From Microascus cirrosus (Eukaryota; Ascomycota; Sordariomycetes; Microascales; Microascaceae), in the NCBI GenBank assembly GCA_030271035.1, contig JAMBUN010000064.1, positions 18,480 to 82,479 on the forward strand: 64,000 nucleotides of DNA. The letters run 5' to 3'. The number at the start of each line of letters is the position of its first letter. Position 1 is the first letter of the stretch. Positions 45,212-57,500 of the stretch are shown here, in pieces. The notes beneath the pieces are model-generated. The model was given only the letters and a program-made list of their open reading frames with translations. It ran no database searches and was not told the DNA's origin. The translations under genes and the position numbers were made by a program.

Positions 45212-45830
45212 TAGCGAGGTCAATGGGGTGATCTATGAGAGTTAGGGTTCCAGCTCACCTTGCTCGCCAATCTGGCGGATCGCCGGGGCATGGTGACTGC
45301 GCGTTGAAGCTTCCCGAACTGATTCTCGAAGGGTATGAAAACAGAGTAATGGGGAAGAGAGTTGTGGCGGTGAGGAACGACGACGTCAGGGAAGTAATTT
45401 CAAGGGCTACGGGGGTTAAGTGACATGGATGTCCGCTGACAAGTGGATTTGTGGGAGCTAAGATTGTGAGAATCTGGGGCTGCGTGGTTGACGAGAGGTG
45501 GGGAGCTTGATCGGGAAAGTAAACAAACGAAAATACATGAGCCAGTCGGAAGCGGTGTGCTGCACACTGCTGGACCCACAGCAACGGTGGAAAGACAATA
45601 CTGTGTACTTGTATGAAGCTCGGGTGTGTGATTACATAACACGGCAGCAACCCCACCATCGGCATTGGCACATGCCGCTCGCGACAAAGCTGCCAGATTC
45701 GGAACTCGTTACGTCGTTTCTTGCGCCAACCTCGGGAAGCCAACACCGCTTTCCCTCATTCACGCCCCTTTTCTTTACGGCTCCTTATACGAAACGTCTC
45801 GAAGCGGGGGACACTGCCCACCCTGTCACC
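45212..45830. other. Divergent intergenic region
   Basis: Shared upstream region of the NuSAP-like gene and MED10. No element recognised. Confidence 0.5.
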
Positions 45831-46464
45831 ATGCCGCCGGTACAGAGCGACATCCACGCCGACCTGGAGGGTGAGTACCCTCTGTCGTCGGAGTTTCAAG
45901 ATGCGCCCGCTAACCCAATGCAGCGCAGATAAAGGACATCATTCAAGACCTCTTCCGGGTGATGGTCGTGACCTCCCACTACGATACCAGCGGACGCCCC
46001 AGCAAAGAAGTCCTCTCCAACAGCTTGTTTGTCCCGTTTCCCTCCGCACCAAACCTCCCCTCTCCTGACGCAACAAGAGCTGACTCACGGGCGGTAGTAA
46101 AACCCTCTCGAGCTCCCTCCAAACAGTAAATAGAACCGCCACGGACCCATCCCTCACCCTCCCTCAAGTGCCACCGGAGCTCGTCAAGTATGTCGAAGGT
46201 GGCCGTAACCCGGATATCTACACGCGAGAGTTCGTCGAGCTGGTGCGCCGCGGGAACCAGCTCGTGCGCGGCAAGATGGGGGCCTTCGAGACGTTCCGGG
46301 ATGTACTAGCGGGAGAGATGACTTCGGCGATGCCGGAGCTGAAGGGAGATATTGACAGGGTCTTGGAGGCCACGGGGAAGAAGGCCAGAGCGGGAGGTGA
46401 GACGGGGACAAATGCGCGTGCTGGTGTAGATCCGGCGATGAGGGATGGAACGGGGCCGAGCTGA
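45831..46464 (+). CDS. MED10: Mediator complex subunit 10 (Nut2)
   Basis: Subunit of the Mediator middle module, a nuclear coactivator of RNA polymerase II. Exons 45831-45870, 45924-46026 and 46098-46464 give 169 residues; introns are 53 and 71 bases with GCTAAC and CTGAC-like branch sites. The Med10 core is plain: AQIKDIIQDLFRVMV across the first splice, VPPELVKYVEGGRNPDIYTR, then EFVELVRRGNQLVRGKMGAF and FRDVLAGEM. A short disordered tail follows. Size fits fungal Nut2. Confidence 0.93.
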
Positions 46465-47033
46465 GGATGGGCAAGGTAGTTGGAAAAGATTGATACCCTT
46501 TGTTTTAATGGCACGGCGTTGGATTTTGGAGAAGTACGCCTGGAGTTATAAGAGTGATAACTGCTCCCATGCTACACCCCCGAGTCAAGAGGGTTGCAGA
46601 AGCGCACTGAGCATGATGCTTGGCTTCGCTTGATTTAGAAGAGCCAAGCTCTCCACAATGCTTAAAGAAGGGGGTCCGGGTGAACGGGCTATCCGAGATT
46701 GGGACTAACATGCCTTGCGGCAGAACAATTACAATGACGCCTGTTGAGACCATCTCGATGCTATGCAAACTATTCTCATCCCTTCCCGTCTTCTCTCCGA
46801 GACCAGGAAACCACTCAATGAAAAGGCCCTCGGTATTACATGAATGAAAAGAAACCAAACTATAAACAGACGAAGAGGGCCAAACGGGGAGCTGGAAAAA
46901 AAGTCTCCCCTGCCTCGCTATTGCCCCATACAAACGCCCGTCGAGAGCCAAGACTCTATATTACTTTTCCCTTTTTTTTTGTTTTTCTCACTGCCACTCG
47001 CCTCCTATCTAAAGGCTTTCCCCGTGCCTCTTC
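46465..47033. other. Convergent 3' flanks of MED10 and the J-domain gene
   Basis: A T-rich run lies near 46972-46985. No gene recognised. Confidence 0.5.
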
Positions 47034-47309
47034 CTACACCCGGATCTGCTGCTTCGATATACTCTGGATGGAGAGGTATATCACCACTCCGCAAAGCGAG
47101 AGCAGGATAGCGAGGGGAAAGGGGAGAAGGACAAAGGCCGCTACGAGCCACGTGCCGTAGTAGCGGAGGGCATCGACAGCTGACTCCTGACCCTCGCGTC
47201 TCGCGCGGGTTTGCGATTCCACCTTGTCCCTCATCGAGGGAAACCCATCCTCGTCCTGCGGCTCCCACTCCTCATCCTCCGACTCCGCGTCTTCTTCGTC
47301 GTCTGATAG
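47034..47309 (-). other. In-frame extension of the J-domain gene encoding an acidic linker and membrane anchor
   Basis: Directly after the TGA stop (47312-47310) of the TPR/J-domain gene the same frame stays open for 91 codons to a TAG at 47036-47034. It encodes an acidic stretch (SDDEEDAESEDEEWEPQDED), a charged segment (MRDKVESQTRARREGQESAV), one strong hydrophobic segment (TWLVAAFVLLPFPLAILLSL continuing CGVVIYLSI) and a 10-residue tail. The acidic part precedes any ATG, so it is unlikely to be a separate gene. It can be reached by reading through TGA-CTA, or by removing a 63-base in-frame segment (47303-47365) with GTGGGG donor, a TGAC branch-like site and a CAG acceptor. The result would be a tail-anchored protein. 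Confidence 0.6.
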
Positions 47310-49522
47310 TCACGTAAATTGGAAACCACCAGATGGGAAGCCGCCGCGCTGCCGACCGGCCCCACCATCGAATGAGTGGAAGGAGGCGCCGCCGCCCGGG
47401 AACCCACCGCCGAAGCCGCGGGGCCCGCCGCCTCCAAAGCCCGTAGGGCCACCACCGCCCATCATGCTGAAGAGGATCTCCGGGTCAATGTTGCCCATGC
47501 CACCGCCCATGCCACCCATGCCACCTCCGCCGAACATGTCGCTCATGTCGATGTCGTCACCGTTGTCGTACTGAGCGCGCTTCCTGTTGGGTGTGGTCAG
47601 CCGTGGAGTCTTTAGTAAGATTTAAAACATAAGTTTAACTTACTGAGGGTTACTGAGGGTATCATAGGCTTCGGAGATGTCCTTGAACTTCTCCTCCGCC
47701 TCTTTATTACCCTGGTTCTTGTCGGGATGGTGCACGATAGCGAGCTTCCTGTACGCCTTCTTGATAGCGTTGTCGTCCGCGGTCTTCTCGACACCGAGGA
47801 TCTTGTAGTAGTCCTTCCGCTGGCTCTTCTTCAGCTCGATCTCCGCGTTCCGGATCTCCTTCGCGACGCCCCTGTCCTCGGGGTCGAGCTCGTGCACGGC
47901 CTTCCACTCACGCACGGCCTCCTCCCACTTGCCAGACAGCCCCAGGGCGTTCGCCTTGGTCTTGTGCGCCTTGACGTACTTGGAGTCCAGCTTGATGGCC
48001 CGCTCGCAGTCCGAGATGGCGGCCTCGTAGTCCTTCAGCTTGATGCGGCACGTGGCCCGGTTCCCCAGCAGCTTGGAGTTGATCCCTCGGTTTGTGGGAT
48101 CGATCTCCAGGGCGTCGCTATATAGTTTTATGGCCTCTTGCCACTTGCCCGCCTTGAACTCGCGGTTCCCAGACTCCTTCATGCGGTCAAGCTTCTGGAT
48201 GACGCGGAGCCACTTGATGGCATCCTTAAACTCGGGATCGCACGTAAGCGCCATGCGGAGGAAGTTGATGGCCTTGGCGTTGTCTCCTGTTGTGTAGAGG
48301 ATGCGAGCGCGGAGGACCAAGGCTTCGGGATCTTGGTTGTTCTGCCGTAGGAGGGACATGGCTATGTTCTGCGCCTCACCGAGTGACATCTGGTCACCCA
48401 TCTTGATGTACGCCTCCCCACGCATCAGTTGCCACTTCCGCGGCTTCGCGGCACCGGGGCCTTGTAGGCGCTCCGCCTGGTTGAGAGCGTGTAGCACCAT
48501 GGACCCCTTAGACTCACCGCGCAGAGCATCCTGCGCCGCCCTTACATGGTGTAACATCTCCTTCGCAGGCGCAACGTCCCTTGCGGCGGGCGACGGCTGA
48601 ATCCTGTTGAACGTGACCAGGGCATCCTCAGGGTTCCCCAGAGAGACAAATATGCGGGCGAGGCGCATGAGAATCTTAGCGTTCTGAGGGTCTAGATCAG
48701 CTGCTCGCGTGCAGTCCTTGAGGGCGAGCTCATATTGGCTGTTGGACATGTAGGCCGCTGCCCTGTTGCTCAGGTACGTTGGGGAGTCGGGGGCCAGATC
48801 GATCGCTAATGGGGAAAGGGTAAATCAGTTTACGGTTCAGTGGTGGCGAGCGGCCGAGTCGACGACGTCGGACGGAGTCCGAGGAAACGAGGCTGGCTTA
48901 TCTTACCCTTGTCATACTGCTTGATGGCGTCGGCATAGTTCTTCTCCTTGAAATACTTGTTGCCCGCAGCCTTGAAAGCCTCGGCTTCGTCCATCGGCGT
49001 AGGACTTGGGCTCGTAGGGTTTGATCTGTGGGGTGGTACAGGGGGGGCCGAGCCTCCATTCGTGTGCTTCGTTCCGTTCGTGATGGGAACTGAGAAGGCT
49101 GACTGAGGTTGGGGCTGTGCTTGCTGGGCAGGTGAGGATGTGGATGGACTCGAGGGCGGGTCTACGTCCATGGCGCTGTGGTCACTCATGTTGGAGAGCG
49201 CGGAGAGGCGCTTCCTCTCCTCAGGCGGGAGGTTGAGAGGGTGGGTGTCGGGGAAGGTCCTGCTGCGGCGTGAGGAGTGGCCGGGATCCGTTGAATGACG
49301 CACAAAGGCGCGGGACGATTTGGGTCTGTTTTCCTTGCGGGGGGCGGGTGACGCCTGGGATGACGATTTCCTACTTCCTGACGAACCAGACGCTGGCCTC
49401 GACGAGCCGCTTTTCGTGGGCGATTTTGTGGGCGAAGGGGCGTCCGACGGGAGGTGGTGGTCGGTGTCGCCTTCGAGCGCTGTTGGTTGGTTTCGGGACG
49501 ACGTCTTGAAGAGCTTCTTCAT
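47310..49522 (-). CDS. TPR / J-domain co-chaperone (DNAJC7-like)
   Basis: Hsp70/Hsp90 co-chaperone with tetratricopeptide repeats and a C-terminal J domain. Exons 49522-48907, 48805-47644 and 47583-47310 give 683 residues up to the first stop. The first 170 residues are Ser/Pro-rich and disordered. TPRs run from EAEAFKAAGNKYFKEKNYAD to about residue 520. The J domain starts KDYYKILGVEKTADDNAIKK and has the catalytic HPD at residue 565 (IVHHPDKNQG). A Gly/Phe-rich tail (MFGGGGMGGMGGGMG, GFGGGFPGGG) ends SGGFQFT. Order and size fit DNAJC7/Tpr2. Odd point: the stop TGA is followed by CTA and a long in-frame extension with a membrane anchor, listed separately. The family is normally cytosolic. 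Confidence 0.93.
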
Positions 49523-51013
49523 TCCCGGCTAGTGGAGGGGGGAGTCTTCCCAAAAGGTAGTTTTGCGCCCCGTGGAGAAAATGGCAAAGGTCTCAGAATT
49601 TTTTTAACCGGAGTTCGGTGCCCTCTGTATCGGGGGAGGGGGGTTTCCCGGGCGGGTGGGACAGGTGAGGTTTTGGTGGTGCTGGCGGAAGGCGGCTCCG
49701 TCTCGGTTGCAAGGTTATGCCGGGTATTTCGATGGCCTGGAAAAGGTAACAGGACGTCGGAGTGGGAGGAGCCAGTGCGAGAGAACGAACAATTACCGCT
49801 ACAGCTCTTATTAGTGATACAGACAACGCCCGGCGGAATGCAAAAGCACACAAACTTCAAGACATGTGGACAAAGACTGCGGAGGATGTGGAAGGAAGAA
49901 GATGGACGAAGACGGTGGAGCTGCGGAACTCGTTCCAGCACAACGGGGACCACTTTGTGAAAAGGAGAAATGCGACAAAGAACCCAGCCGCTTCGTCTCG
50001 CCATAAGAACATGTCGAGGCAGCGGGAACTCGAAAAAGTGCTGGGCTGGGGAATGGGTCAAATTTTCGCCAGGCGGCCGCTCGTCACAGAACCGGGGGTA
50101 GTGGGTACACTAGGTGCAGTGCAGAAGCCCCAGCCCAAAAGGTACTGGGGACACTGAGCCACGACCCCCCACATCCAATCTTGAAGCTGTCCATCGGTGC
50201 CCAGCAACACAGCCGGGGGTCAACACAGGGCCAATAGAACAGGGGAAGCCTGGATTCTGTTTATCATCATCTGGCCGCTCATTCACTCCACACGAAGATC
50301 CGGGGCCTGTCACTGGCTGCGGGTCACTGGCGAGGTGCGTGAAGCAACAAATATGGGACATGACGCAGGCAAGCGACGGGATGGCAATGTCAAACGGAAG
50401 TTGAGTCTCACAAGGCATCACAGCAAGTCTGGGCGCCTAAAAGTGGAAACAGCACCCTCCCCTCTCAGGGCGAAATGGGAAGGGTCCAGGTACGGCAGGT
50501 GCTAGCGCCAAGTAAATTTATTGCTGGCCCCCGCGGACCGGACCGCTGAACGCAGGGATGGGCGGCTTAACCAGGGATTCCTCTTAACGAGGCCTTGCAC
50601 CAAACCCGGTCGCTCCTCACGTCATCACTGAGGAGAAGCCGCCGGTTCTCGAAGCTTCGGTGGGGTCACCTGGAGGCGCGAGCCGGCAGCCAGCCCAATT
50701 TTGTCGCGAAGTGCTTGCCGCTAACAAATTATCAGGGGTCCAATCCAATCTGATTATCCAGTCGCCGCAGAAGGCTGGTGAAGCAGATATTCCGGGGCCG
50801 TCCACCTACCGCCCTCGGAACTGCTATCATTCTGTGCTGCTCCTGCTGCATTCTTCATCACCTGGACCGAACGCTGCAAGCAGCTGCCGCCACGGCCACC
50901 CAATCCCAATTCGCACCAGCACCTCCAACCCCCGGTCGCACCATTGGCTACTGGCCCCATACATCAAACCGCAGGCATCTAGTGAAAGCAGAGAGGCTGG
51001 GCCCGCCATTGCC
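49523..51013. other. Divergent intergenic region
   Basis: Upstream of the J-domain gene and of DHFR, 1.5 kb. No gene, repeat or RNA recognised. Confidence 0.5.
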
Positions 51014-51808
51014 ATGTCTCCGCCGGTCGAGCTCACCCTAGTCGTGGCGGCGACCCGCGCCATGGGGATAGGCGCCAAGGGTACTCTACCGTGGACGGGA
51101 CTCAGAAAGGAAATGGCCTACTTCGCCCGCGTGACGAAGAGGCTGCCACCTGAGGTTGCTCACTCCTTTCATATTGCTCATCTTTCTTTATTTCATTCTC
51201 ATCAAATCGGTTGTCCTGATATTCCTAGTCTTGGCATTGTGAAGTTTCTTGTTGTTTTATATAGCGCTTGCGGCTGTTATATTACGATGGATGTAAGCGT
51301 AAACTAATTTATCGCACAGGCACCTCCCGCCGCTCGAAATGCCGTCATCATGGGCCGCAAAACTTGGGACAGCATCCCTACCAAGTTCAGGCCTCTGAGT
51401 AAACGTCTTAATATAGTCATTAGTCGTTCATTCCCTGCCCCACCGCAGGACACTCCTGACCCGGATACCGAACCGGTGAGGGCAGGGTCTCTTGAGGATG
51501 CTTTAGAATATTTACAGGGGAAGACCCCGGCGGATGTGGGTCGCGTGTTCATCATCGGCGGGGCACAGATCTACGATGCCGCGCTCAGATTGCCGCAGGC
51601 GAGGCGGTTGCTTATCACGAGGATACTATCGGGTTTTGAGTGCGACACGTTCTTCCCATTGGAGGTGAGCGAGGAGGCCGAGGGCGCAGCGGGGTGGACT
51701 GTGAGGTCCAAGGGTGAGCTGGATGGCTGGACAGGAGAGGAGGTACCGGCAGGAATCCAGGAGGAAAACGGGACGAAGTACGAGTTCCAGATGTGGGAGC
51801 GGACGTAA
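51014..51808 (+). CDS. Dihydrofolate reductase
   Basis: Reduces dihydrofolate to tetrahydrofolate with NADPH; needed for thymidylate and purine synthesis. Exons 51014-51154 and 51320-51808 join in phase for 209 residues. Seen: ELTLVVAATRAMGIGAKGTLPW (start of the fold and substrate loop), then APPAARNAVIMGRKTWDSIP (NADPH-binding region) directly after the splice, FRPLSKRLNIVISR, VFIIGGAQIYDAAL (second cofactor loop) and the closing YEFQMWERT. The 165-base intron is AT-rich and longer than most here. The ATG at 51014 is chosen because it sits right before the fold; frames upstream look non-coding. Confidence 0.94.
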
Positions 51809-52095
51809 TGCATATGCGGCCGACCTACCAAAGCCTGTTTAGAGACCAACCTCCAGCCTGCAGTGGACCTGCTGCGCCGCACTTCCTTTACTCATATGCA
51901 GCGTGTTACCTATTTCGTTTCCTTCCAAAGCAATAACTCCGTCCCCATGGCTCGGCTACAAACTGTTTCCTCGTCACTAGCATGCTTTCGTGTCCCTGCA
52001 GTATGCCATCTGCAAGCGGGAGCTGCACCACCCAGCCATCCTATAGAACAACCTACCGCCCCGCCGCCACCCCCCAAAACTAACCACTCTGCAGC

Positions 52096-53098
52096 TTACT
52101 CCTTCTCACCGTCCCCGCCAGAAGCCCCATTAGCACCCATCACAGAATTCACAAAATCCTGGTACTTGAACACCTCATTCCTCGGGGCCCGGCCCCCATG
52201 TCGGCTAAACGCCCTGCGCGCCGTGAACCCGCTCACAACCATATCTACCTCCCTTTCGGTGAGCGGCCTCTGGCCGGGTTCGGGTGCCGTGTTCAGCAGC
52301 GCGTCGCGCAGTTCCGCGACATCTATCTGGCCCGTGTCGTCGTCGTCGAAGGCCGAGAAGGCCGAGAGGAGCTCCGGGCCTGGAGACATGGCGGCTAGAG
52401 TGGTGGAGAGTGAATTAAGGAAGTAGGGCATTGTCATGGTCTGCGTATTCGAGGGCGGAAAGAACTGCGCCACATCTGAGGGTCCGGAGGGTAGGCCTGT
52501 TCGTAGTTAGCATGATGGTGTCCGAGGTGCGTGTTATTGCAGGGCTGGCGCGTGGGGAATGGGGGCGCCGTACCAAGCTGGTTCAGCATGTCGGCCACGT
52601 CCTCCCTGTTGACCACGCCGTCGCTGTCACGATCGAGTATCTGGAAGCCATCGCGAAGTGTCCGGACCTGAGACGGTTGCAGTTGCGATAGCGCATTCCC
52701 GTGGGACACCATAGTGTTGGAGAGTGGGGTTGTACGCGTCGGTGAGGTCGACTGCGCGGGAGACTTTGTTGGCGGCGGCATATCGTCGCGGGTCGGCGTC
52801 GCCTGGGGCGTCCAACTGCTTGGGGTGATCGTATCGGTTGCGGACGGCGTTCTCTCCGGCTGTGGCCTGGGAAAGCTATCGCGATTGTTCGGCTTAAAAG
52901 GCGACGAGAGCGGTGTAGTTTGTCTTAGCGGGCTAGACTGCGATGTGGTCGAGTCTCGTCGGCGGAAGGGGGAGTTGCGAGGAGAGGAGCCGTAGCTGAG
53001 AGGAGACGGCTTGTATCCGGAAGGCGTGGCCTGGGGGTTCCTCAGCCGTTAGCTTCGCTGGGCAAGTGGATCACAGAATCGGGGGAGTCGCGTACCAT
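52096..53098 (-). CDS. Myosin II regulatory light chain, Rlc1-like EF-hand protein
   Basis: Binds the myosin heavy-chain neck; in fission yeast Rlc1 works in the cytokinetic ring. Exons 53098-53096, 53030-52574 and 52496-52096 give 286 residues. The first coding exon is the ATG alone, followed by a 65-base intron with a GCTAAC branch site; no other in-frame ATG yields the full Ser/Pro-rich N terminus (MATPSGYKPSPLSYG). The C-terminal half holds the EF-hand pairs: DRDSDGVVNRED at about 134-145 with good calcium ligands, and FDDDDTGQIDVAELRDAL. Other pairs are degenerate, as usual for regulatory light chains. LQPSQVRTLRDGFQILDRD matches the Rlc1 group. The long disordered N terminus, with several SP/TP sites, may carry phosphoregulation. 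Confidence 0.8.
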
Positions 53099-54875
53099 TT
53101 TGAGGTCTCTAGCTCGTCTCGGACGCTCGAGTGGAAGGAGCTTGTGGGGTTGTAATAACACTGTTGCGGAGACGAAACGGTTCTCTGAATGCGACTTACG
53201 CCATTTGTTTGTGGCAATAGCTCTCTGGGATACAGGGTATGAATGAGCACCGGCTTGCTGAATTCCGATCAACTTAGAAGCACAACTCGACTGTTTAGAT
53301 TATCCTGGCGTGAAGCGGTGGCTCTTGCGATTCCACGACGAGGGATGTTGGCGAGCGTCCGCTTTTGGTAAGTAAACACGGGGCGTCAACCCGAGCAACG
53401 CTCCACGGGTCTGAGTGCACGGACCAATACCACAAGGGTTCGTACCACGACATTGGAGCACCTGCACCAGCTGAGAGCACATGGGAGCTGAAAGTATGTG
53501 GCGTTTGACTTGATTGTGGGAAGGCGAAACGAGATGATGAGCGACTACAGAGTATTCTTGAGGATATTATCATGGTTTATCGTTGCCGACCCCAGTTAAT
53601 GCTCCAGCCTCGAGGGACTCCAGGGCACGCTATTTTCCGTGTAGTACACACATCGCAATGTGCTCCGTAGGGGGCTAAGCAGGCCCGGTGTCACTACTCG
53701 CCGCGCCTGTCTCAGTGTTGTGCCTTACTCTTCCTCCAGTGTCACGTCCTGGTGGAACACCACTCACAGTGGCCGGTGTCGAACAAATTGACACCGCCAT
53801 AGACCACATGGGACACTCGCAGTGACGCATCCTGTTACACAGAGACTGTCTGGAAACGGCCAAGGCTTAAATCCCGTCCGAGGGTATTACCACGGGAGCG
53901 GAGCGCGGCGTCTTGACTTCCGGTGCGCCCGGCCAGTGCGACAGCACGTTCCCGGACTAGCCGCTTTGCAGACGACGACCACGTTGTGGTGCGACTTACA
54001 CCTGCCAGACCCGGGGGGAAGCATGAGCAGTGGAGCGCCCAAAACACGAGCTAAAAATCTTGGAAACGTAGCAAAGTGGCGCCGACGAATGGCAGGCGTG
54101 CCCACCCGATTGACTTGCACGCAAAAATTTGAGGTTTCATTGATCCAATCTGCCCGTGCTAGCGGTGGCCTGGACCCCCCATTTTCGCAGCACATTGCGA
54201 TCCCTGTCCCTGTTCCAGGGGCCGGAAGTTCCTCCAGCCCGCCCCATTCGTTCCCCCGGCCCCTTTGCCAGTTGAGCCCACCGAAACCTCCACCCCGCTC
54301 CCCTGCCAGCATCGATTTGTTCTCTGCAGATCATGTCTCGGTATCAGTGGTCCCATCGGCGCATTGACTCTCTCGACGGACCGTCGTTCTCGCAATCTGC
54401 TCGGTAATTGGCGTCCTTTCGGCGGCCCCGAGAGCGCGCCATCGCATGGCTTTGCCGACCCTTCACGGCCTCCGCTCTTTGCTGCCTCCTTGTCCCTTGG
54501 CTGACTGTCTATCTCTAATCCGTCTCGACACTGTTCTTTCAGCCTCGTTCCCATGTCGTGTGTCGATGTTCTGCTTCTTAGATCGCAAATCCCTCCCCGT
54601 GCGCGTCTACACAAGTATCCAGCGTCCATCCATCTTACCCACCCACCCTCGTCTCGGCTGACACCCCGAGGTTGATCCCGACGAACCCTCCGCTCAGGAG
54701 AGGCCATTCAGAGCGACTAGCCGTCCCCACACGCCGATCCCGCTCTCAACACGGCAGGCCAGTCTCGAGCGCGGGCCCCGGATGGCAAGTACCGCGGTCC
54801 TGGGCTGTCCTCACTCGCTTGGTCTTTAGTGCCGCCCGCCCGCTCGCGTGGCCGGCCTTATAGCCCGCCGATACC
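53099..54875. other. Divergent intergenic region RLC1-AFI1
   Basis: 1.8 kb; the right part is pyrimidine-rich and probably the AFI1 leader. No gene, RNA or repeat recognised. Confidence 0.5.
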
Positions 54876-57500
54876 ATGGCCTCCATGCAGACGGCGCCCT
54901 CCTTTCCCTCACGAACCGACTCTCGAAATACCCCGACCCCAAGCGCCAACGGTCCTTGGCCGAGCCGCAGAACCTCGTTGTCGTCCTTCCCCGCCTCCCG
55001 CTCACCCTCTTCCATGTCTCACCACTCGCGCCCGCTCCGATCGCCCCAGCCCCCGCCCCCGCCGACTGTCCCCGAGACCGACCGTACGTCGAACCCTAGC
55101 TCCAACTCGAAAACTTCCTCCATAGGTGTGTCATCCCACACCTCGTCGCTCTCGGGGTCCGGCTCGGCGCCTCGTCGATATCACTCCGATGGCCACCCGC
55201 CCAGGAAGCTGCGCTCTCAGTACCCGCGGGGGTCGACCGACAACCATGTCGAATACATCCTCGTCGCGTCGTTTGACATCGACCGCGGGCCAGTCATGGA
55301 GCATCAGTTCCCCGTCGCCATAACGGGCGACGAACACATGCTGGCGGAACTGATGCTTCCGGACCAGGCGCACGTGCGGAACCAGGACTGGACAATATTC
55401 TTCCTGCATAAAGATACCAGCCAAGAGGAAGAGGACGAAGAGCGGAGACAGAAGGAGAAGAGGCGGAGGCGGCGCAGGCGGAACCGGAATAGGGCCGCGG
55501 GCATAATTAGCGAGGAGGATGAGGAAGGGTACGAAGAAGACGAGAGTAATGATCCCGACGACTGGGATGACGATGAGTCCACCGACTCGGAGCCGGAGGG
55601 CGGCGAGGGCCCGCCGCTCATATACGTGCTGAACCTGGTCAACACGAAGCAGGACAAAAGTGTGAAGAGAGGCGCCATCGTGAAGGCGATGGCAATATGC
55701 ACGCGGCATCCGTTTCTGCATATATACAAGGTGTGTATCCTCAGCTCTCTGTATCAGCCCTAGCCCTGTTCTAAAGTGCTTTCGCTGAACGATTCCGTTG
55801 TAGCCCCTATTACTACTAGCTCTCGACGAATATTTCAAATCTCCGGTCCCTGAAACCCTTGCGATGCTCTACGACTCGGTCAACGCCATGGACCTCTCTC
55901 TCATGCCGAAGCTCAGCCTCCTCGAGCGCCACTTGCTACAAGCTAGCGACAACAAAGACCTGTTCGTCGAGAAGTTCGAGCAGATGATACAGTACCGGAT
56001 CGCCGAGGACCGGGGTGAGAACGTATCCGAGCCGTTCGACGCGAGCCGGGATCCATCCAAGCCCCTCGGGATATCCAGGGCCGGGACAAAGGCGCACTTC
56101 GAGGGAAACTCGGTTTACGCCGTCCCGCGGGATACCCACGAGTTCGAGAGCAAAGTCATGTACAAGGGCATCCCCGTGCCCATCAAAGTACCCGTCGCGG
56201 TAATGCCAGAGAGCGTAGGCGACTTCTCCCTAATCAAACTAATACAGACGTTCTCGACACCGCATATGAAGCAGCCACTACCTTACACACCGCACCCCCA
56301 CCTCACCACCAATGGCCCGAACACGCACCCCATAATCGTCCTCGTCAATGCGCTCCTCACGCAGAAGCGAGTCATATTCTTGGGCCACAACATGCCGTCC
56401 GGCGAAGTTGCAGAGGCCGTTCTCGCGGCATGCGCACTGGCGTCTGGCGGCGTTCTCCGTGGCTTCACGCGCCACGCCTTCCCCTACACCGACCTCACCA
56501 AGGTCGACGACTTACTCAACGTACCCGGCTTCATAGCGGGCGTGACGAACCCGACGTTCGAGTTCCACCCAGAGTGGTGGGACGTGCTGTGCGATCTACC
56601 CTCGGGCCGCGTGAAGATCAGTAGTAAGATCGAGAGCCTGGGCCCTACGGAGGGCATGATGTACTTCCAACAGCAAAACCCGACGTATGCGCCATTGGTG
56701 GGGACATACATGGCAAACAGCTCATCGAGCCCGGACCTGACACACGACGCGGCGTTCATCGCGGATATACTGAAGAGTATTGCAGCGAGGCACGGCGAGC
56801 GAGTGATTAGGGCGAAGTGGCGGGACTGGGTAGTGAGATTTACGCGCATCGCATCAGCGTTCGAAGAGGCGGTGTATGGGGCCAGCGCGCTGTATATTGG
56901 GAGTGACGACGTAGAGGGTGGTGCGGGCACTGGATCTGTGGCGGCAGGGCATGGGTATGTGTGGGTGGATGAACCAACGAAACTGAGGGAGCTGGCGGGG
57001 AATGTGACGCGCATCGAAGGGTGGCGGAACACGAGGAGCTACTACAGCTTCATCCAGGTAAGCTGACCTTCTTCCATTCAATCCAAAGTGCTCTCTGTTT
57101 GGACTAACAAGTGCCCCAGGATCTCGCGCAACTCTACACCGTCCGTCCACTGAAGGGCCTCGACCTCCACCATATGCACGATCGTCTTCGCACTCAGCGC
57201 CTAACGGCGGCCCAATCCCGGGAAATCTACCTGTCCTTCGCGCGCCACGTGCACTCCTACGACGAGATCTGCCTCCTGCTCTCCGTGGCTCCCGAGTCGC
57301 ACGCGGGGTTGTTCTACATCGCTCTAGGCTTGTTCCACAAGGATAGGGATGTGAGGTTGAGGACAGCAGAGCTGATGGAGAGGGTTGCGGGACATGAAGG
57401 GGGCAGGCACTGGTGGAAGAGCCTGAGCAAGTTTGAGAAGCTGGCATTTGGGAGAGTCTGGAGGGAGGTTGAGGCGGAGAGGGCCGCGGGGCCGGGCTGA
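54876..57500 (+). CDS. AFI1: Afi1-type DENN protein (Arf3 docking, polarity axis)
   Basis: Polarity and vesicle-traffic protein; yeast Afi1 binds the GTPase Arf3 at polarised sites. Exons 54876-55730, 55804-57057 and 57120-57500 give 829 residues. After a disordered Ser/Pro-rich stretch of about 120 residues the docking domain starts at NHVEYILVASFDIDRGPVME with HQFP and LAELMLPDQAHVRNQDWTIFFL. A long insertion of mixed Arg-rich and acidic repeats follows. LIYVLNLVNTKQDKSVKRGA and the middle exon form the stabilisation-of-polarity-axis (SPA/DENN) part, with LVNALLTQKRVIFLGHNMPS and FEFHPEWWDVLCDL. The last exon is helical. The splice phases and the order of domains fit the family. Confidence 0.9.

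Noticed and set aside
47034..47234. Separate 66-codon membrane-protein gene starting at ATG 47234
   Set aside because: The coding-like acidic stretch continues upstream of this ATG in the same frame right up to the J-domain gene's stop, so an extension of that gene is the simpler reading; not excluded.
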